A stretch of DNA of 64,000 bases from Paraburkholderia sp. CNPSo 3272 (GTDB lineage: Bacteria; Pseudomonadota; Gammaproteobacteria; Burkholderiales; Burkholderiaceae). Both the position numbers and the translations under genes were made by a program. The notes beneath the pieces were generated by a model. The model saw only the letters and a program-made list of their open reading frames with translations, ran no database searches and was not told the DNA's origin. Positions 7,478 to 14,766 of this stretch are shown here, piece after piece; the first letter of the stretch is position 1, and each line of letters starts with the position of its first letter. The DNA lies in the NCBI RefSeq assembly GCF_024206495.1, contig NZ_JAMBPQ010000016.1, forward strand, positions 62,001 through 126,000, written 5' to 3'.

Positions 7478-8966
7478 GCGCGCCTCCGAGAATCCGCCGG
7501 GAGTCCTCCAGCGCTCTTTGTGCGCCAGCGAGAGCTTTCCTCATTTGAAGGTATGTCGCGCTCGTTTCATCGCCAGCTTTCACGAATACGAGGACTTGCT
7601 CACGCATGCCTGCTATCGCTTCCATGTGTGCAGCGGGATTCAATGCAGGAATGTACTTGTGACACCCGTAGCAGGAGATGACGGGGTCATAGCTGCATGC
7701 ACTTTGCCTGGTGCGGCAGCGTCCAATACCGGCGACAAGCGTGTCGCCTATGATTCCGCCGATTTGTTCGGCTTCGTCGACTCGGCTGAGTTCTTCCACC
7801 GTCACGAACTCTCCGAACGCCATCGACACCATACTGTCGTAGAGCTTTGACGCCCCAAGCGCCTCGTTAATGAGGTTTCCCTGAAGGCGGCTTGCTTTGA
7901 CGTATGAGCTTGCCGCGTTGTCGTTCGCGTGCCCCAAGAACCATTGAATGCTCTTGCGGCTGTGTCCGGCATCGGCCAAGGCCTGTGCCGAAGAATGCCT
8001 AAGCTTGCTGATATTGAAGTCGACTTTGGCATCAACCGCTGAGCAGGCGTTCTTAACTTTTGACCAGAGGTCCTCGCTGTTTTCAGATGAGAACAAACGC
8101 GTTCGCCCAGCGCTCTTTGCATATTCGAGCAGCAAGACCACTGGCCGCGCCCATTCCGGGTTTACTTGGCGCACCATCTCCCCGTTAACAGTGTTCCCGT
8201 CCTTTTGTTTTGCCTGATGGAAGGACACAAGGCAGATTGGGTCGCCTGACGCATCTACCAGGCTATGAACATGCTCCAGCTTGATGGACAGCATCTGGAC
8301 CGGCCGCATTCCATGTTGGAACGCAAGCGCCAACGCCGCCAAGCCTTCAGCTTGCTGCTCAAGTAACGCGGGCTCCAGTCCACGAGTGTCCAGGACTCTA
8401 ACAAGCTCCGCCTGTCGCGCAATGCTGACAAGTGACTCGCGCCGCCGAATCTTTCCGCGTTGAGCCGCAACGATTGCATTCGCCCTCGTATCCAGCCCTT
8501 TGACCAAATCCCCGTAACGCGTCCCCCAATCACCCAGGGACGAGCTAATTGCGAGCCTGAGAATGGTCTTGGCAGCTTTCGCCGTGTCGATATCGTGCAC
8601 GCAGTCGTCCCAGCACTCCTGAACACGCAAAGGCCCTTCCTCGAGAAGGTGGACGTAAAGTGTCCAGTTCAACAGAAGCGAGCGCGTGAACTTGTACACG
8701 GAGGAAGGAGACCGCTCGACCTGCGTAAGCATCACCAACTTCTGCTGCAATCCGCGCTCCGCTTCTGAGGGGAACCGGAACACTTGCTCTCTCCCCTGCA
8801 CCGACAGGGTCCACACTTCGGCCCCCGCCACCAGCACAGCCTCCATATCCGCGTATTTGTCGTAGACCGTAAAGATTCGAGGAGAGGTCGGCCACGCCCA
8901 GTTCAAGACGCCGGGAACATCACGCGTGGGTGCGCGGATGGCTTCTTTACGCTTGCGTCCACTCAT
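7470..8966 (-). CDS. Tyrosine recombinase, second of the trio, with altered active site
   Basis: A 498-aa protein. The ATG at 8966 overlaps the upstream stop as ATGA; a longer frame to 9170 would run deep into the first recombinase gene and is not preferred. Arg221 (HGMRPVQM), Lys253, Arg323, His346 (FLGHAND) and Tyr355 (SSYVKA) match the tyrosine-recombinase set. The box II motif reads SKLRHS, so the usual first His (HxxR) is Ser320. A C-terminal cluster of four Cys (417, 424, 432, 435, ending SCYGCHKY) could bind a metal. The changed residue does not by itself prove loss of activity. The protein may support binding or synapsis in a three-recombinase complex. Confidence 0.87.
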   Translation of the reverse strand: MSGRKRKEAIRAPTRDVPGVLNWAWPTSPRIFTVYDKYADMEAVLVAGAEVWTLSVQGREQVFRFPSEAERGLQQKLVMLTQVERSPSSVYKFTRSLLLNWTLYVHLLEEGPLRVQECWDDCVHDIDTAKAAKTILRLAISSSLGDWGTRYGDLVKGLDTRANAIVAAQRGKIRRRESLVSIARQAELVRVLDTRGLEPALLEQQAEGLAALALAFQHGMRPVQMLSIKLEHVHSLVDASGDPICLVSFHQAKQKDGNTVNGEMVRQVNPEWARPVVLLLEYAKSAGRTRLFSSENSEDLWSKVKNACSAVDAKVDFNISKLRHSSAQALADAGHSRKSIQWFLGHANDNAASSYVKASRLQGNLINEALGASKLYDSMVSMAFGEFVTVEELSRVDEAEQIGGIIGDTLVAGIGRCRTRQSACSYDPVISCYGCHKYIPALNPAAHMEAIAGMREQVLVFVKAGDETSATYLQMRKALAGAQRALEDSRRILGGARG

Positions 8967-10147
8967 GCGGCTACCCCTCGCAGAACACCCACGCGTTTGT
9001 CGAATACATCGCTCCACGACTTCATCAGGTCGTCTTCGATTGCGGCTCGCGCATACACAGCCGGCATATCGGATTCGATTGCCCAACCGAAGAAGGCCCT
9101 CATGCGCTGGAAGGCCAGCTCCCTGTCGGGGTCCGCTGCGATGAGTAGCCCATATCTCACGGTCGCGCACGTATGGCGCAGGTCGTGCGCCGAGATGCGT
9201 TTCTTGCCACCGGTTCGCTCGGTGAATCGTTGGAGGGCCGCCGGCAAGATTGCAGCGGAGAGCTGTGCAAGCAACTTATTCACGCTCTCCGCTGACAGCT
9301 CAACGCCGTCGTCGGACGTAAGAAGGAACCGTGACTCACCGTCGTCGCGGCGATGCTCGGCTGCATACATCTCGATAAGGCTGGCAAGGTCTCCGGATAT
9401 GGGAACTTGGCGATGGGAGTCGGAGGTCTTGATACCCGGCTTCGATGAGCGCCGGTCTTCGTCGTCGGTGGTTGTCACGTCCAGCCAGTATTTGACCTCG
9501 CCAGACTGTCGGTCGAGGTCGTGCTTTAGCGAGTCAACCGTCAGCAGGAGAGCCTCTCCGCGCCGCAGGCCGCAAAGAAGCAGAAGAAGCACGACCAACC
9601 AATTGCGCACCTGGATGGCGAAGCTCTCGAAGGGATTCCGGCTCGCACCTGGCTCAGCTACAGCCAGCAACTCGGTCAAGGTAACGTCTGGTAGCGCTCG
9701 AATGAACTTAAGCCGACCGCGTTTGGGCTCACGCATCCGACCCGTGCCGGTCAACGCCGAGACAACTGCACGCCACTCCTCGCTCGCAACCGCCCAGTGG
9801 CGCGCGAAGTGAAGGATGAACATTCGGACGGCATCCCAGCATTGAACGTCAGCAAACGTGTACTCTTTGTTCGAAGTCAGTTCGACGTAAAAGTCGTTGA
9901 CCATCACATGAACGAGCCAAGCATTTGCGTCACCAAGAGCGATATCGAGTGCCTCGACACCGAATCTGTTGTCGCAGTACAGGTAAAGCCTGTCCAAGTG
10001 CCGCAACCGGGTCAGTTGCGTGTTTTCAGCCCACTTTTTACCAGCGTTAGCTAACGTCCATACCGTTGACCAGAAACGGGGGCGGCCGAAGCACGATGGC
10101 GATGTGACGACGTAAGGTGGATTGGCTTTGGTCGGGACGACGCTCAT
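8963..10147 (-). CDS. Tyrosine recombinase, TnpA/GinA-like (first of the trio)
   Basis: A 394-aa protein. The active-site set is complete in its common variant form: Arg195 (CGLRRGEAL), Lys240 (GIKTSD), His321 and Arg324 (AHDLRHTCAT), Trp355 (FFGWA) in place of the second His, and Tyr365 (AVYARA). Residues 30-120 form the N-terminal SAM-like DNA-binding region. The size is close to Tn554 TnpA. It lies 8 bp downstream of the primase-like gene and overlaps the second recombinase by 4 bp, so the set is one operon. It probably catalyses strand exchange at the short core in the tRNA anticodon loop. Confidence 0.92.
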   Translation of the reverse strand: MSVVPTKANPPYVVTSPSCFGRPRFWSTVWTLANAGKKWAENTQLTRLRHLDRLYLYCDNRFGVEALDIALGDANAWLVHVMVNDFYVELTSNKEYTFADVQCWDAVRMFILHFARHWAVASEEWRAVVSALTGTGRMREPKRGRLKFIRALPDVTLTELLAVAEPGASRNPFESFAIQVRNWLVVLLLLLCGLRRGEALLLTVDSLKHDLDRQSGEVKYWLDVTTTDDEDRRSSKPGIKTSDSHRQVPISGDLASLIEMYAAEHRRDDGESRFLLTSDDGVELSAESVNKLLAQLSAAILPAALQRFTERTGGKKRISAHDLRHTCATVRYGLLIAADPDRELAFQRMRAFFGWAIESDMPAVYARAAIEDDLMKSWSDVFDKRVGVLRGVAA

Positions 10148-10155
10148 GTCCGCCC

Positions 10156-10452
10156 CTACAAGCCGTGGCTTTGAAGCAGACGAACCGCCTCAGAGAAATT
10201 CACCTGCGCGAGGTGCATAGCAAGGTCCAAGGCACCGCCTCCGCCCTTGCGCTCGCGCGTATCCCAGAACTTTGGGCCGGTCAGAAGAAGTTCGAACTCG
10301 CGGCTGCCATAGCGGGCATGCCATCGACTAGAGAGAGGAGATTTGAGCGCGATGTAGGACACATCCCGCTTTGCGTGGTCAGCGAGTGCCGTGAGCACGT
10401 CGACTGCAGGAACCTCCCGCCAATGCGAGAGCAGGGACTTATCCACAGGCAT
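10156..10452 (-). CDS. 98-aa protein resembling the end of a primase CHC2-like domain
   Basis: A 98-aa protein and the first gene of the element. Residues 61-93 (KFWDTRERKGGGGALDLAMH and what follows) resemble the segment of plasmid and phage primases where the zinc-binding CHC2 fold ends, usually written as WxD...GGGxxDLxMxLxxxxFxEAV. The cysteines of that zinc site are absent and no Toprim domain follows, so it cannot be a working primase. It may be a DNA-binding adaptor or a remnant kept for regulation. It is co-directional with the recombinases, with an 8-bp gap. I know of no such gene in the standard three-recombinase operons. The function is unknown. Confidence 0.65.
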   Translation of the reverse strand: MPVDKSLLSHWREVPAVDVLTALADHAKRDVSYIALKSPLSSRWHARYGSREFELLLTGPKFWDTRERKGGGGALDLAMHLAQVNFSEAVRLLQSHGL

Positions 10453-10483
10453 TTTCCTCCCCCGGACCCCCTCCTTGCTACTC

Positions 10484-10500
10484 GCCTATCAAAGATAGGC
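10484..10500. promoter_or_regulatory. Short palindrome in the leader of the recombinase operon
   Basis: GCCTATC and GATAGGC are perfect inverted 7-mers separated by AAA. The site lies 32 bp upstream of the first element gene and 44 bp inside the left repeat. It could be an operator for an element-encoded regulator, or an RNA hairpin in the leader. No T-run follows on either strand. Confidence 0.4.
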
Positions 10501-10543
10501 TGAAAAAGCAAAACCACGGAGGGATGCTACCGTCTAGGGGTAG

Positions 10544-10573
10544 GAAACGCAACAGCAGCTACTGGTACACATT
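10544..10573. repeat. Left terminal inverted repeat of the element
   Basis: On the plus strand the sequence GAAACGCAACA, a 9-nt spacer and GGTACACATT runs up to the tRNA fragment. It mirrors the right end at 4651-4678. The two shared blocks of 11 and 10 bp (one mismatch) are probable recombinase-binding arms, and they place the element boundary at 10573/10574. Confidence 0.8.
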
Positions 10574-10581
10574 CAAATCAA
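10574..10581 (-). repeat. Left-junction core (TTGATTTG) within the tRNA-Thr anticodon arm
   Basis: These are the last eight bases of the 5' tRNA fragment, read on the minus strand. They correspond to TTGACTGG at the right junction. This copy continues the resident tRNA sequence, so it is the native core of the insertion site. Confidence 0.75.
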
Positions 10582-10608
10582 CTGCTCTACCAGATGAGCT
10601 AAGCCGGC
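10574..10608 (-). pseudogene. 5' part (nt 1-35) of the disrupted resident tRNA-Thr(UGU)
   Basis: On the minus strand this reads acceptor GCCGGCT, TA, D-arm GCTC...GAGC, the 5' anticodon strand GTTGA and the loop start TTTG. It then breaks off into the element end AATGTGTACC. The remaining 41 nt lie at 4642-4602. It starts only 18 nt after the sspB stop codon, so it was probably transcribed with sspAB or from a promoter inside sspB. After the insertion this transcript would lead straight into the recombinase operon. The rejoined anticodon stem has one U-U mismatch. Confidence 0.93.
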
Positions 10609-10626
10609 GTAGCCCGCTATTCTACT

Positions 10627-11133
10627 TCATTTAATGATCTTGAGGTGGCCCTTGCCGCCCTTGTTGCCGCCTTCGTCATCTTTGTCGACGGCGCGCGTCG
10701 CGACCGGCGCGAGCGGTGCAGCGGGTTCCTCGGCAGGTTCGTCGCGCACTGCGTGCGCCTCATGCGCTTCGGCTTCTTCGTGGTCCTCGGAGGACAGCAC
10801 GTCGTCGGCATCGCCGGGCGGCGACTCGACCGGGAACGCCATGCCCTGGCCGTTCTCGCGCGCGTAGATCGCGAGCACGTTCGACACCGGCACCTCGATC
10901 TTGTGCGACTTGCCCGAGAAGCGCGCGTGGAACTCGATCATCTCATTGCCCATCTGCAGCTGGCTCGTCGCCTCGAAGCTGATGTTCAGCACAATCTCGC
11001 CGTCACGCACGAACTGGCGCGGCACCCGCGTGCGGTTGTCGACCCGCACCGCGATATGCGGCGTGAAGCCGTTGTCGGTGCACCACTCGTACAGCGCGCG
11101 CAGCAAATACGGCTTGGTGGAAATCTCTTGCAT
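10627..11133 (-). CDS. sspB: ClpXP protease specificity-enhancing factor SspB
   Basis: A 168-aa protein that tethers ssrA-tagged and other substrates to the ClpX unfoldase. The N-terminal 110 residues form the substrate-binding fold (TKPYLLRALYEWCTDNG at the start, ARENGQGMAFP near residue 100). A long acidic Glu/Ala-rich linker follows, then the short ClpX-binding tail ending GKGHLKIIK. ATG 11133 is chosen over two upstream in-frame TTG codons, since AAAGGA lies just before it. It lies 79 bp downstream of sspA, the usual pair. The tRNA-Thr gene begins 18 nt after its stop, so the inserted element sits at the end of this transcription unit. Confidence 0.96.
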   Translation of the reverse strand: MQEISTKPYLLRALYEWCTDNGFTPHIAVRVDNRTRVPRQFVRDGEIVLNISFEATSQLQMGNEMIEFHARFSGKSHKIEVPVSNVLAIYARENGQGMAFPVESPPGDADDVLSSEDHEEAEAHEAHAVRDEPAEEPAAPLAPVATRAVDKDDEGGNKGGKGHLKIIK

Positions 11134-11212
11134 CAACAATCCTTTCGCGAGGCGGCATCCACACCCACGCTGTGCACGCCGCCTCTGTTACCTGCGACCG
11201 CCAGGGTACTGC

Positions 11213-11824
11213 TCAACGACGCATGACCTTTTCAGACGGCGTCAGCGCCTCGATGTACGCCGGACGGCTGAAAATGCGCTCGGCGTACTTCATGAGCGGC
11301 GCGGCATTCTTCGACAGCTCGATGCCGTAGTGGTCGAGGCGCCACAGCAGCGGCGCGATGGCGACGTCGAGCATCGAGAACTCTTCGCCCAGCATGTACT
11401 TGTTCTTCAGGAAGATCGGCGCGAGCTGCGTGAGGCGGTCGCGGATCGCGAGGCGCGCCTTCTCGTGGTTCTTCTCGGCCGCCTTGCCCTTCTCGTTTTC
11501 GAGCGTGCTCACGTGCACGAACAGTTCCTTCTCGAAGTTGAGCAGGAACAGACGCGCGCGGGCGCGCTGGACCGGGTCGGCCGGCATCAGCTGCGGATGC
11601 GGGAAGCGCTCGTCGATGTACTCGTTGATGATGTTCGACTCGTACAGAATCAGGTCGCGCTCGACCAGAATCGGCACCTGACCGTACGGATTCATCACGG
11701 CGATGTCTTCCGGTTTGTTGAACAGGTCGACGTCGCGGATTTCGAAGTCCATGCCCTTTTCGAACAACACCAGCCGGCAGCGCTGGGAGAACGGGCAGGT
11801 AGTGCCGGAGTACAGAACCATCAT
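11213..11824 (-). CDS. sspA: Stringent starvation protein A, GST-fold transcription regulator
   Basis: A 203-aa protein with an N-terminal thioredoxin-like GST domain (GTTCPFSQRCRLVLFEKGMD) and a helical C-terminal domain from about residue 85. SspA-type proteins bind RNA polymerase and affect stress, acid tolerance and virulence genes; they lack classical GST activity. The order petC-terminator-sspA-sspB is standard in this group. The strong terminator at 11865-11900 separates it from petC, so sspAB probably has its own promoter in the short stretch upstream of 11824. Confidence 0.96.
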   Translation of the reverse strand: MMVLYSGTTCPFSQRCRLVLFEKGMDFEIRDVDLFNKPEDIAVMNPYGQVPILVERDLILYESNIINEYIDERFPHPQLMPADPVQRARARLFLLNFEKELFVHVSTLENEKGKAAEKNHEKARLAIRDRLTQLAPIFLKNKYMLGEEFSMLDVAIAPLLWRLDHYGIELSKNAAPLMKYAERIFSRPAYIEALTPSEKVMRR

Positions 11825-11864
11825 GATTTACATTTCCTCAATAAACCCAAAAGGCCAGCGGGCG

Positions 11865-11900
11865 AAAAAACCGTCTAACGGTTCCTGAACCGTCAGACGG
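11865..11900 (-). terminator. Rho-independent terminator after petC
   Basis: CCGTCT/AGACGG and ACGGTT/AACCGT form a 12-bp stem with one internal A/C mismatch and the loop CCTG. On the minus strand six T residues (11870-11865) follow. It lies 39 bp after the petC stop and separates petABC from sspAB. Confidence 0.9.
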
Positions 11901-11938
11901 CATCTCGTCGCACCGGCCCCACGTCGGTCAGGACGTGC

Positions 11939-12739
11939 CTATTTGATATCTTTCCAGTACGCGGCGTTCAATCGCCACGCGAAAAAGCTCAACACGCCGA
12001 GGAACAGGAGCACCCACACGCCAAGCTGCCTGCGGGTTTTCTGCTCGGGTTCGGCCATCCAGCCGAGGTAGGCCACCAGGTCGCCCACGTCGGCATCATA
12101 ATCCACCGGCGAAAGCGTTCCGGGCGTGACCTGCTGAAACCCGGCAAAGCGACGGACTTTTTCCCCGGTTTCCTCGTCCGTCGTGTCCTCGAACTTCGCC
12201 GTGCGGATGCCCTGCAACTGCCACAGCACGTGCGGCATGCTCACGTTTTCGAACACCAGATTGTTCCAGCCGGTCGGCCGTGTGTCGTCGCGGTAGAAGC
12301 TGCGCAGATACGTGTACAGCCAGTCGCGCCCTTTCGCCCGCGCTTCCACGGAGAGATCAGGCGGCGCCACGCCGAACCACGCCTTCGCGTCGTCCGGGCG
12401 CATCGCGATGGACATCGTGTTGCCGACCTTGTCGGTCGTAAACAACAGATTATCTTCGATTTGCTGCCGCGGAATGCCGAGAACCTGCAACCGGCTGTAG
12501 CGCATCAAGTTGGCGCTATGGCAATTCAGACAATAGTTTACAAACAATTTGGCGCCGTGTTGCAGCGAAGCAAGATTTTCGCCGTTATCGGGAGCGCGGT
12601 CGAGCGGAATGTTTTCCTGTGCTGCGACAGACCCGACCCCGAAGGCGCATGAGAGCGCCAGCGCGGCCAAGCCGGCCCGGACGCCGGCAACCCCTACGCT
12701 CATCGTCGCGAGCGTCGAAAAAAGAGAACGTTTCGTCAT
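11939..12739 (-). CDS. petC: Ubiquinol-cytochrome c reductase, cytochrome c1 subunit
   Basis: A 266-aa protein. ATG 12739 (MTKRSLFSTLATMSV) is preferred over 12757 because AGGAAG lies just before it. A signal sequence covers about residues 1-40 and ends near VAAQEN. The covalent haem site CLNCH lies near residue 71. A C-terminal membrane anchor (GVWVLLFLGVLSFFAWRL) ends just before the final WKDIK. It accepts electrons from the Rieske protein and passes them to soluble cytochrome c. It is the third gene of the petABC operon and 18 bp downstream of petB. Confidence 0.97.
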   Translation of the reverse strand: MTKRSLFSTLATMSVGVAGVRAGLAALALSCAFGVGSVAAQENIPLDRAPDNGENLASLQHGAKLFVNYCLNCHSANLMRYSRLQVLGIPRQQIEDNLLFTTDKVGNTMSIAMRPDDAKAWFGVAPPDLSVEARAKGRDWLYTYLRSFYRDDTRPTGWNNLVFENVSMPHVLWQLQGIRTAKFEDTTDEETGEKVRRFAGFQQVTPGTLSPVDYDADVGDLVAYLGWMAEPEQKTRRQLGVWVLLFLGVLSFFAWRLNAAYWKDIK

Positions 12740-12757
12740 ATCTTCCTCGCTCGTCAA

Positions 12758-14146
12758 TTAATGGGGCTTGAACCGTACGCGCTCGGGCGGCTGCTTGAAA
12801 GTGCCAAGCGGCGTCCAGAACGGCATGCCGAGGAAGAAAGCGAAGTAGACGAGCGCGCAGATCTGGGCGATCAGCGTGGCCGCTGGCGATGGCGGCTTCG
12901 TGCCGAGGAACGCGAGCGTCAGGAATGCCAGCACGAAGATGCCGAGAAAGACCTTATGGAAGAAGGGCCGGTAGCGGATCGACTTCACCGGCGAGCGGTC
13001 GAGCCACGGCAGGAAGAAGAGCGAGATCACCGCCGTGCCCATCACCACCACGCCCCAGAACTTCGACTCGGTGAAGTACATCGCGAGGATCACGAGCACC
13101 GCCAGCACCGGCAGCCCGGCGCGCCATTTGCCGCGGGCGCGTACGAGCGCGAGCAGCCCGAGCAGCGCGATCACGATCATCAACACGATCTTGAACGGGT
13201 CGGTGGTGGCGCGCAGCATTGCGTAGAACGCCGTGAAGTACCAGACCGGCGCGATTTCGGGCGGCGTCTGCAGCGGGTTGGCCGGTACGAAGTTGTTCGA
13301 CTCGAGGAAGTAGCCGCCCATCTCCGGCGCGAAGAACACGATCGCCGCGAAAATCATCAGGAAGATGCACACGCCCATGAAGTCGTGCACCGAGTAGTAC
13401 GGATGGAACGGGATGCCGTCGAGCGGCACGCCGTTCGCGTCCTTCTTCGCCTTGATCTCGATGCCGTCCGGGTTGTTCGAGCCCACTTCGTGCAGCGCGA
13501 TGATGTGACAGATCACGAGCCCGACCAGCACCAGCGGAATGGCGATCACGTGGAACGCGAAGAAGCGGTTCAGCGTAACGTCCGAAACCACGTAGTCGCC
13601 GCGAATCCACAGCGAGAGGTCCGGGCCGATGAAGGGAATCGCCGAGAACAGGTTCACGATCACCTGCGCGCCCCAGAACGACATCTGGCCCCATGGCAAC
13701 AGGTAGCCGAAGAACGCCTCGGCCATCAGGCAGAGGAAGATCGCGCAGCCGAAGATCCACACGAGCTCGCGCGGCTTGCGGTACGAGCCGTACAGCAGCC
13801 CGCGGAACATGTGCAGGTACACGACCACGAAGAACATCGAAGCGCCCGTGGAGTGCATGTAGCGAATCAGCCAGCCCCACGGCACCTCGCGCATGATGTA
13901 CTCGACCGACGCGAACGCGAGCGTCGCATCGGGCTTGTAGTTCATGGTGAGGAAAATGCCGGTGATGATCTGGTTGACCAGCACGAGCAGCGCGAGCGAA
14001 CCGAAGAAGTACCAGAAGTTGAAGTTCTTTGGCGCGTAGTACTCGGAAGCGTGAGCGCGCCAGCTCGCCGTCATCGGAAAGCGCTTGTCGATCCAGCCTT
14101 GCAGGCCGGCCGTCTCCACCACATCCTTTTCGGTTCCCGTCGCCAT
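12758..14146 (-). CDS. petB: Ubiquinol-cytochrome c reductase, cytochrome b subunit
   Basis: A 462-aa membrane protein starting MATGTEKDVVETAG at 14146; its ATG shares one base with the petA stop (TAATG). Multiple hydrophobic segments carry the paired haem ligands (HSTGASMFFVVVYLHMFRG in helix B; FFAFHVIAIPLVLVGLVICH in helix D). The quinol-site motif PEW appears here as PVW in IAPVWYFTAFYAML, a known variation. It forms the quinol-oxidising core of the bc1 complex in the inner membrane. Confidence 0.97.
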   Translation of the reverse strand: MATGTEKDVVETAGLQGWIDKRFPMTASWRAHASEYYAPKNFNFWYFFGSLALLVLVNQIITGIFLTMNYKPDATLAFASVEYIMREVPWGWLIRYMHSTGASMFFVVVYLHMFRGLLYGSYRKPRELVWIFGCAIFLCLMAEAFFGYLLPWGQMSFWGAQVIVNLFSAIPFIGPDLSLWIRGDYVVSDVTLNRFFAFHVIAIPLVLVGLVICHIIALHEVGSNNPDGIEIKAKKDANGVPLDGIPFHPYYSVHDFMGVCIFLMIFAAIVFFAPEMGGYFLESNNFVPANPLQTPPEIAPVWYFTAFYAMLRATTDPFKIVLMIVIALLGLLALVRARGKWRAGLPVLAVLVILAMYFTESKFWGVVVMGTAVISLFFLPWLDRSPVKSIRYRPFFHKVFLGIFVLAFLTLAFLGTKPPSPAATLIAQICALVYFAFFLGMPFWTPLGTFKQPPERVRFKPH

Positions 14147-14766
14147 TACGCTTCTCCTTTTTCGTCCTTGCCGATCACGATCTGCGTCGGCGACGCGAAC
14201 ATGTAGCGGGGAATGTCGAGGTTTTGCGGCGCCGGCTTGTTCTTGAACACGCGGCCGGAGAGATCGTAGGTGGAGCCATGGCACGGGCACAGGAAGCCGC
14301 CCGGCCAGCTGTCGGGCAGGTTCGGCTGCGGGCCTTCCTGGAAGCGCGGCGTCGGCGTGCAGCCCAGATGGGTGCAGACGGCCACCGCCACGAGAATGTT
14401 CTGATGCTCGGCGCGCGAACGGAATTCGTTCATGCAGTACTCGGGCATCGGCATCGAGAACGGATGTTCGGAGTTCGGGTCGGCCAGCTCGGGATCGGCC
14501 TTCTTCACGTCGGCCATCATGCGATCCGTGCGGTTCAGGATCCACACGGGCTTGCCGCGCCAGGCAACGGTCATCATCGAGCCGGGCTGCAGATTCGTGA
14601 TATCGGCTTCGACGGGCGCGCCCGCGGCACGGGCTTTTTCGGATGGTGCAAAGGAACCTACGAAAGGTACGACAGTGGCCACGCCTCCAATGCCACCTGC
14701 TACGGACGTCGCAATCAGCCAGGTTCGGCGGCTGCCATCGACGCGGTCATTCTCGTTGTCTCGCAT
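14146..14766 (-). CDS. petA: Ubiquinol-cytochrome c reductase, Rieske iron-sulfur subunit
   Basis: A 206-aa protein with a twin-arginine-like N-terminus (SRRTWLIATSV) and one membrane anchor. The 2Fe-2S ligands are in CTHLGC and CPCHGS. Tat export fits the presence of tatABC 3 kb away. ATG 14766 follows an in-frame GTG at 14769; either could start. It is the first gene of petABC. The 236 bp before the nif3-like stop presumably holds the promoter; I see no clear operator there. Confidence 0.97.
   Translation of the reverse strand: MRDNENDRVDGSRRTWLIATSVAGGIGGVATVVPFVGSFAPSEKARAAGAPVEADITNLQPGSMMTVAWRGKPVWILNRTDRMMADVKKADPELADPNSEHPFSMPMPEYCMNEFRSRAEHQNILVAVAVCTHLGCTPTPRFQEGPQPNLPDSWPGGFLCPCHGSTYDLSGRVFKNKPAPQNLDIPRYMFASPTQIVIGKDEKGEA

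Larger units (their letters stand above)
4643..10573 (-). mobile_element. Three-recombinase element inserted in the tRNA-Thr anticodon loop, carrying an intron-containing replacement tRNA-Thr
   Basis: The element is 5931 bp, bounded by the two halves of one tRNA-Thr(UGU) gene. It has imperfect terminal inverted repeats (4651-4678 and 10544-10573) and a related 8-bp core at each junction. All genes read on the minus strand: a primase-like 98-aa protein, three tyrosine recombinases, a small TnpC/GinD-like protein, then tRNA-Thr(UGU) with a group I intron. The recombinase genes overlap by 4-8 bp. The gene set matches what I know of Tn554-like transposons, RIT elements (recombinase in trio) and GInt islands (ginABCD). 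There is no cargo beyond the tRNA and orf98. By eye the composition is less GC-rich than the flanks, in keeping with transfer. Confidence 0.92.

Noticed and set aside
8967..9170. Longer N-terminus of the middle recombinase, to 9170
   Set aside because: It would overlap the first recombinase by 208 bp. ATG 8966 in an ATGA overlap is the normal arrangement.
4602..10608. The two tRNA halves as a trans-spliced split tRNA
   Set aside because: Trans-spliced split tRNAs are an archaeal feature with a bulge-helix-bulge and pairing leader sequences. The breaks here coincide with transposon-like ends, and a replacement tRNA is present.
12761..14206. A 481-codon plus-strand frame opposite petB
   Set aside because: Shadow of petB with Arg/Glu/His-rich, featureless composition.
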